From: Durusdinium trenchii
Lineage: Eukaryota; Sar; Dinophyceae; Suessiales; Symbiodiniaceae
DNA length: 64,000 nt
Assembly: GCA_963970005.1 (NCBI GenBank)
Contig: CAXAMN010006546.1
Span: 7,524-71,523 of the forward strand
Direction of reading: 5' to 3'
Below the pieces are notes generated by a model. It worked only from the letters and a program-made list of their open reading frames with translations, made no database searches and was not told the DNA's origin. Made by a program: the position numbers and the translations under genes. Numbering within the stretch: position 1 is the first letter of the stretch; every line of letters begins with the position of its first letter. This document shows positions 63,409-64,000 of this stretch, one piece after another.

Positions 63409-64000
63409 ATGAGTATTCCAAAGGAATACGAGGGGATCGTGGACTCCAAATACCCATGGTGGGATGGTAACTGGAGTACCTATGAAGACTACAAGACAAG
63501 AGTCGAGTTGAGAGCCGACGCGTGCAAGGAGGACGACCTTCCATTTCTCGGACCTCGTTTAGCATCAAACCTAGTTGGCAAGGCCTTTGACACGTTGGGT
63601 GAGATCAAACGGGAACAGTTGAAGAAGGCCCAGGGATGGCATTACTTGCTGACCTTTTTGGAAGAACAACGTGGCAGGGCTAAAGTGGACATTTTGGGTG
63701 ATACGTTTACAGAGTTTTTTCTGAAGCGTGACGCTTGCCGACGTGATGGTGAGGAGATCAATGACTACGAGAACCGCTTCAAGATTTTGATGAGGCGGAT
63801 GGAGCGGGCACTTGCCGAGACCAATGCAAGTGCCAAAATGCCGCCTGAGGTGTACGGGTGGTTCCTCTTGAATGTATTCATGAGAATGTCACCATCCGAT
63901 GCTGCAAACATCCGGGGGAAGGCCAGTTCTTACAAGGTTGATGATGTTCTGACCGCCTTGCGGTTGATGTGGAGCAGTGGAGGCCTCGGCAACAGAGATG
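63409..64000 (+). CDS. Gag of an LTR retrotransposon (partial)
   Basis: ATG at 63409-63411 opens a frame of 197 codons that is still open at base 64000. It begins MSIPKEYEGIVDSKYPWWDG and NWSTYEDYKTRVELRADACK, with later GKAFDTLGEIKREQLKKAQG, WHYLLTFLEEQRGRAKVDIL and ENRFKILMRRMERALAETNA. A WW/W-rich start (xFDGNxxxWxxW type), a helical middle and a position 55 bp after a primer-binding site fit a copia-like gag. The zinc knuckle would lie beyond the window. The opposite-strand frame 63168-63449 is a shadow. Confidence 0.8.
   Translation, partial: MSIPKEYEGIVDSKYPWWDGNWSTYEDYKTRVELRADACKEDDLPFLGPRLASNLVGKAFDTLGEIKREQLKKAQGWHYLLTFLEEQRGRAKVDILGDTFTEFFLKRDACRRDGEEINDYENRFKILMRRMERALAETNASAKMPPEVYGWFLLNVFMRMSPSDAANIRGKASSYKVDDVLTALRLMWSSGGLGNRD

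Larger units (their letters stand above)
63227..64000 (+). mobile_element. 5' end of a second LTR retrotransposon, cut by the window edge
   Basis: A candidate LTR (63227-63353) is followed directly by a primer-binding site and then a gag frame that remains open to the last base. It is on the plus strand, opposite to nearly everything else. The remainder lies beyond the window, so the LTR limits are predicted and not proven. Confidence 0.7.

Noticed and set aside
1-64000. tRNA, rRNA or other structural RNA genes
   Set aside because: None recognised by eye; a tRNAscan or Rfam search would be needed to exclude them.

Overview
This window looks like nuclear DNA of a dinoflagellate of the Symbiodinium type. 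No taxonomy was supplied, so this is inferred from four things seen in the sequence: (1) almost every coding trace between about 1.6 kb and 63 kb is on the minus strand; (2) genes are split into short exons whose introns often start with GC (once apparently GA) instead of GT and end at AG followed by G; (3) pentatricopeptide, class III cyclase, p25-alpha/TPPP and ankyrin exons occur together with Ty1/copia and ISXO2-type elements; (4) there are many short palindromic and tandem repeats. Exons were assembled by eye from splice-site phase and family motifs; no search was run.

Layout, left to right. 1-940: a 101-bp satellite followed by a GT-rich minisatellite. 1.6-1.9 kb and 3.6-5.1 kb: exons of unrecognised genes. 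5.1-10.6 kb: a class III nucleotidyl cyclase gene with two catalytic-homology regions, one of whose introns holds a tandem repeat and a broken transposase. 10.6-12.9 kb: a tandem p25-alpha/TPPP protein gene ending just upstream of the cyclase exons. 16.0-19.0 kb: a 1003-codon C2/coiled-coil protein resembling CCDC33. 20.7-25 kb: a PPR gene. 29.2-30.7 kb: a segmental duplication enclosing a minisatellite. 33.3-37.8 kb: exons of unrecognised genes, one pair faintly like CWF19 splicing factors. 38,662-47,830: a complete-length Ty1/copia element, minus strand, with identical 136-bp LTRs and a GATAC target duplication, but a frameshifted gag-pol. 48.6-50.4 kb: an MCM10 gene. 50.6-52.6 kb: an RS-rich ORF and other exons. 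53.5-56.5 kb: an ankyrin-containing gene. 57-62.9 kb: a large coiled-coil gene with a decayed gene inside it. 63,227-64,000: the 5' end of a second LTR element on the plus strand, cut by the window edge.

The most interesting points are the cyclase, whose first domain keeps the metal-binding Asp residues while its second keeps the catalytic Asn/Arg; the cluster of phase-consistent GC-donor introns; and a PPC/EHP motif pair resembling DNA cytosine methyltransferases inside the copia polyprotein.
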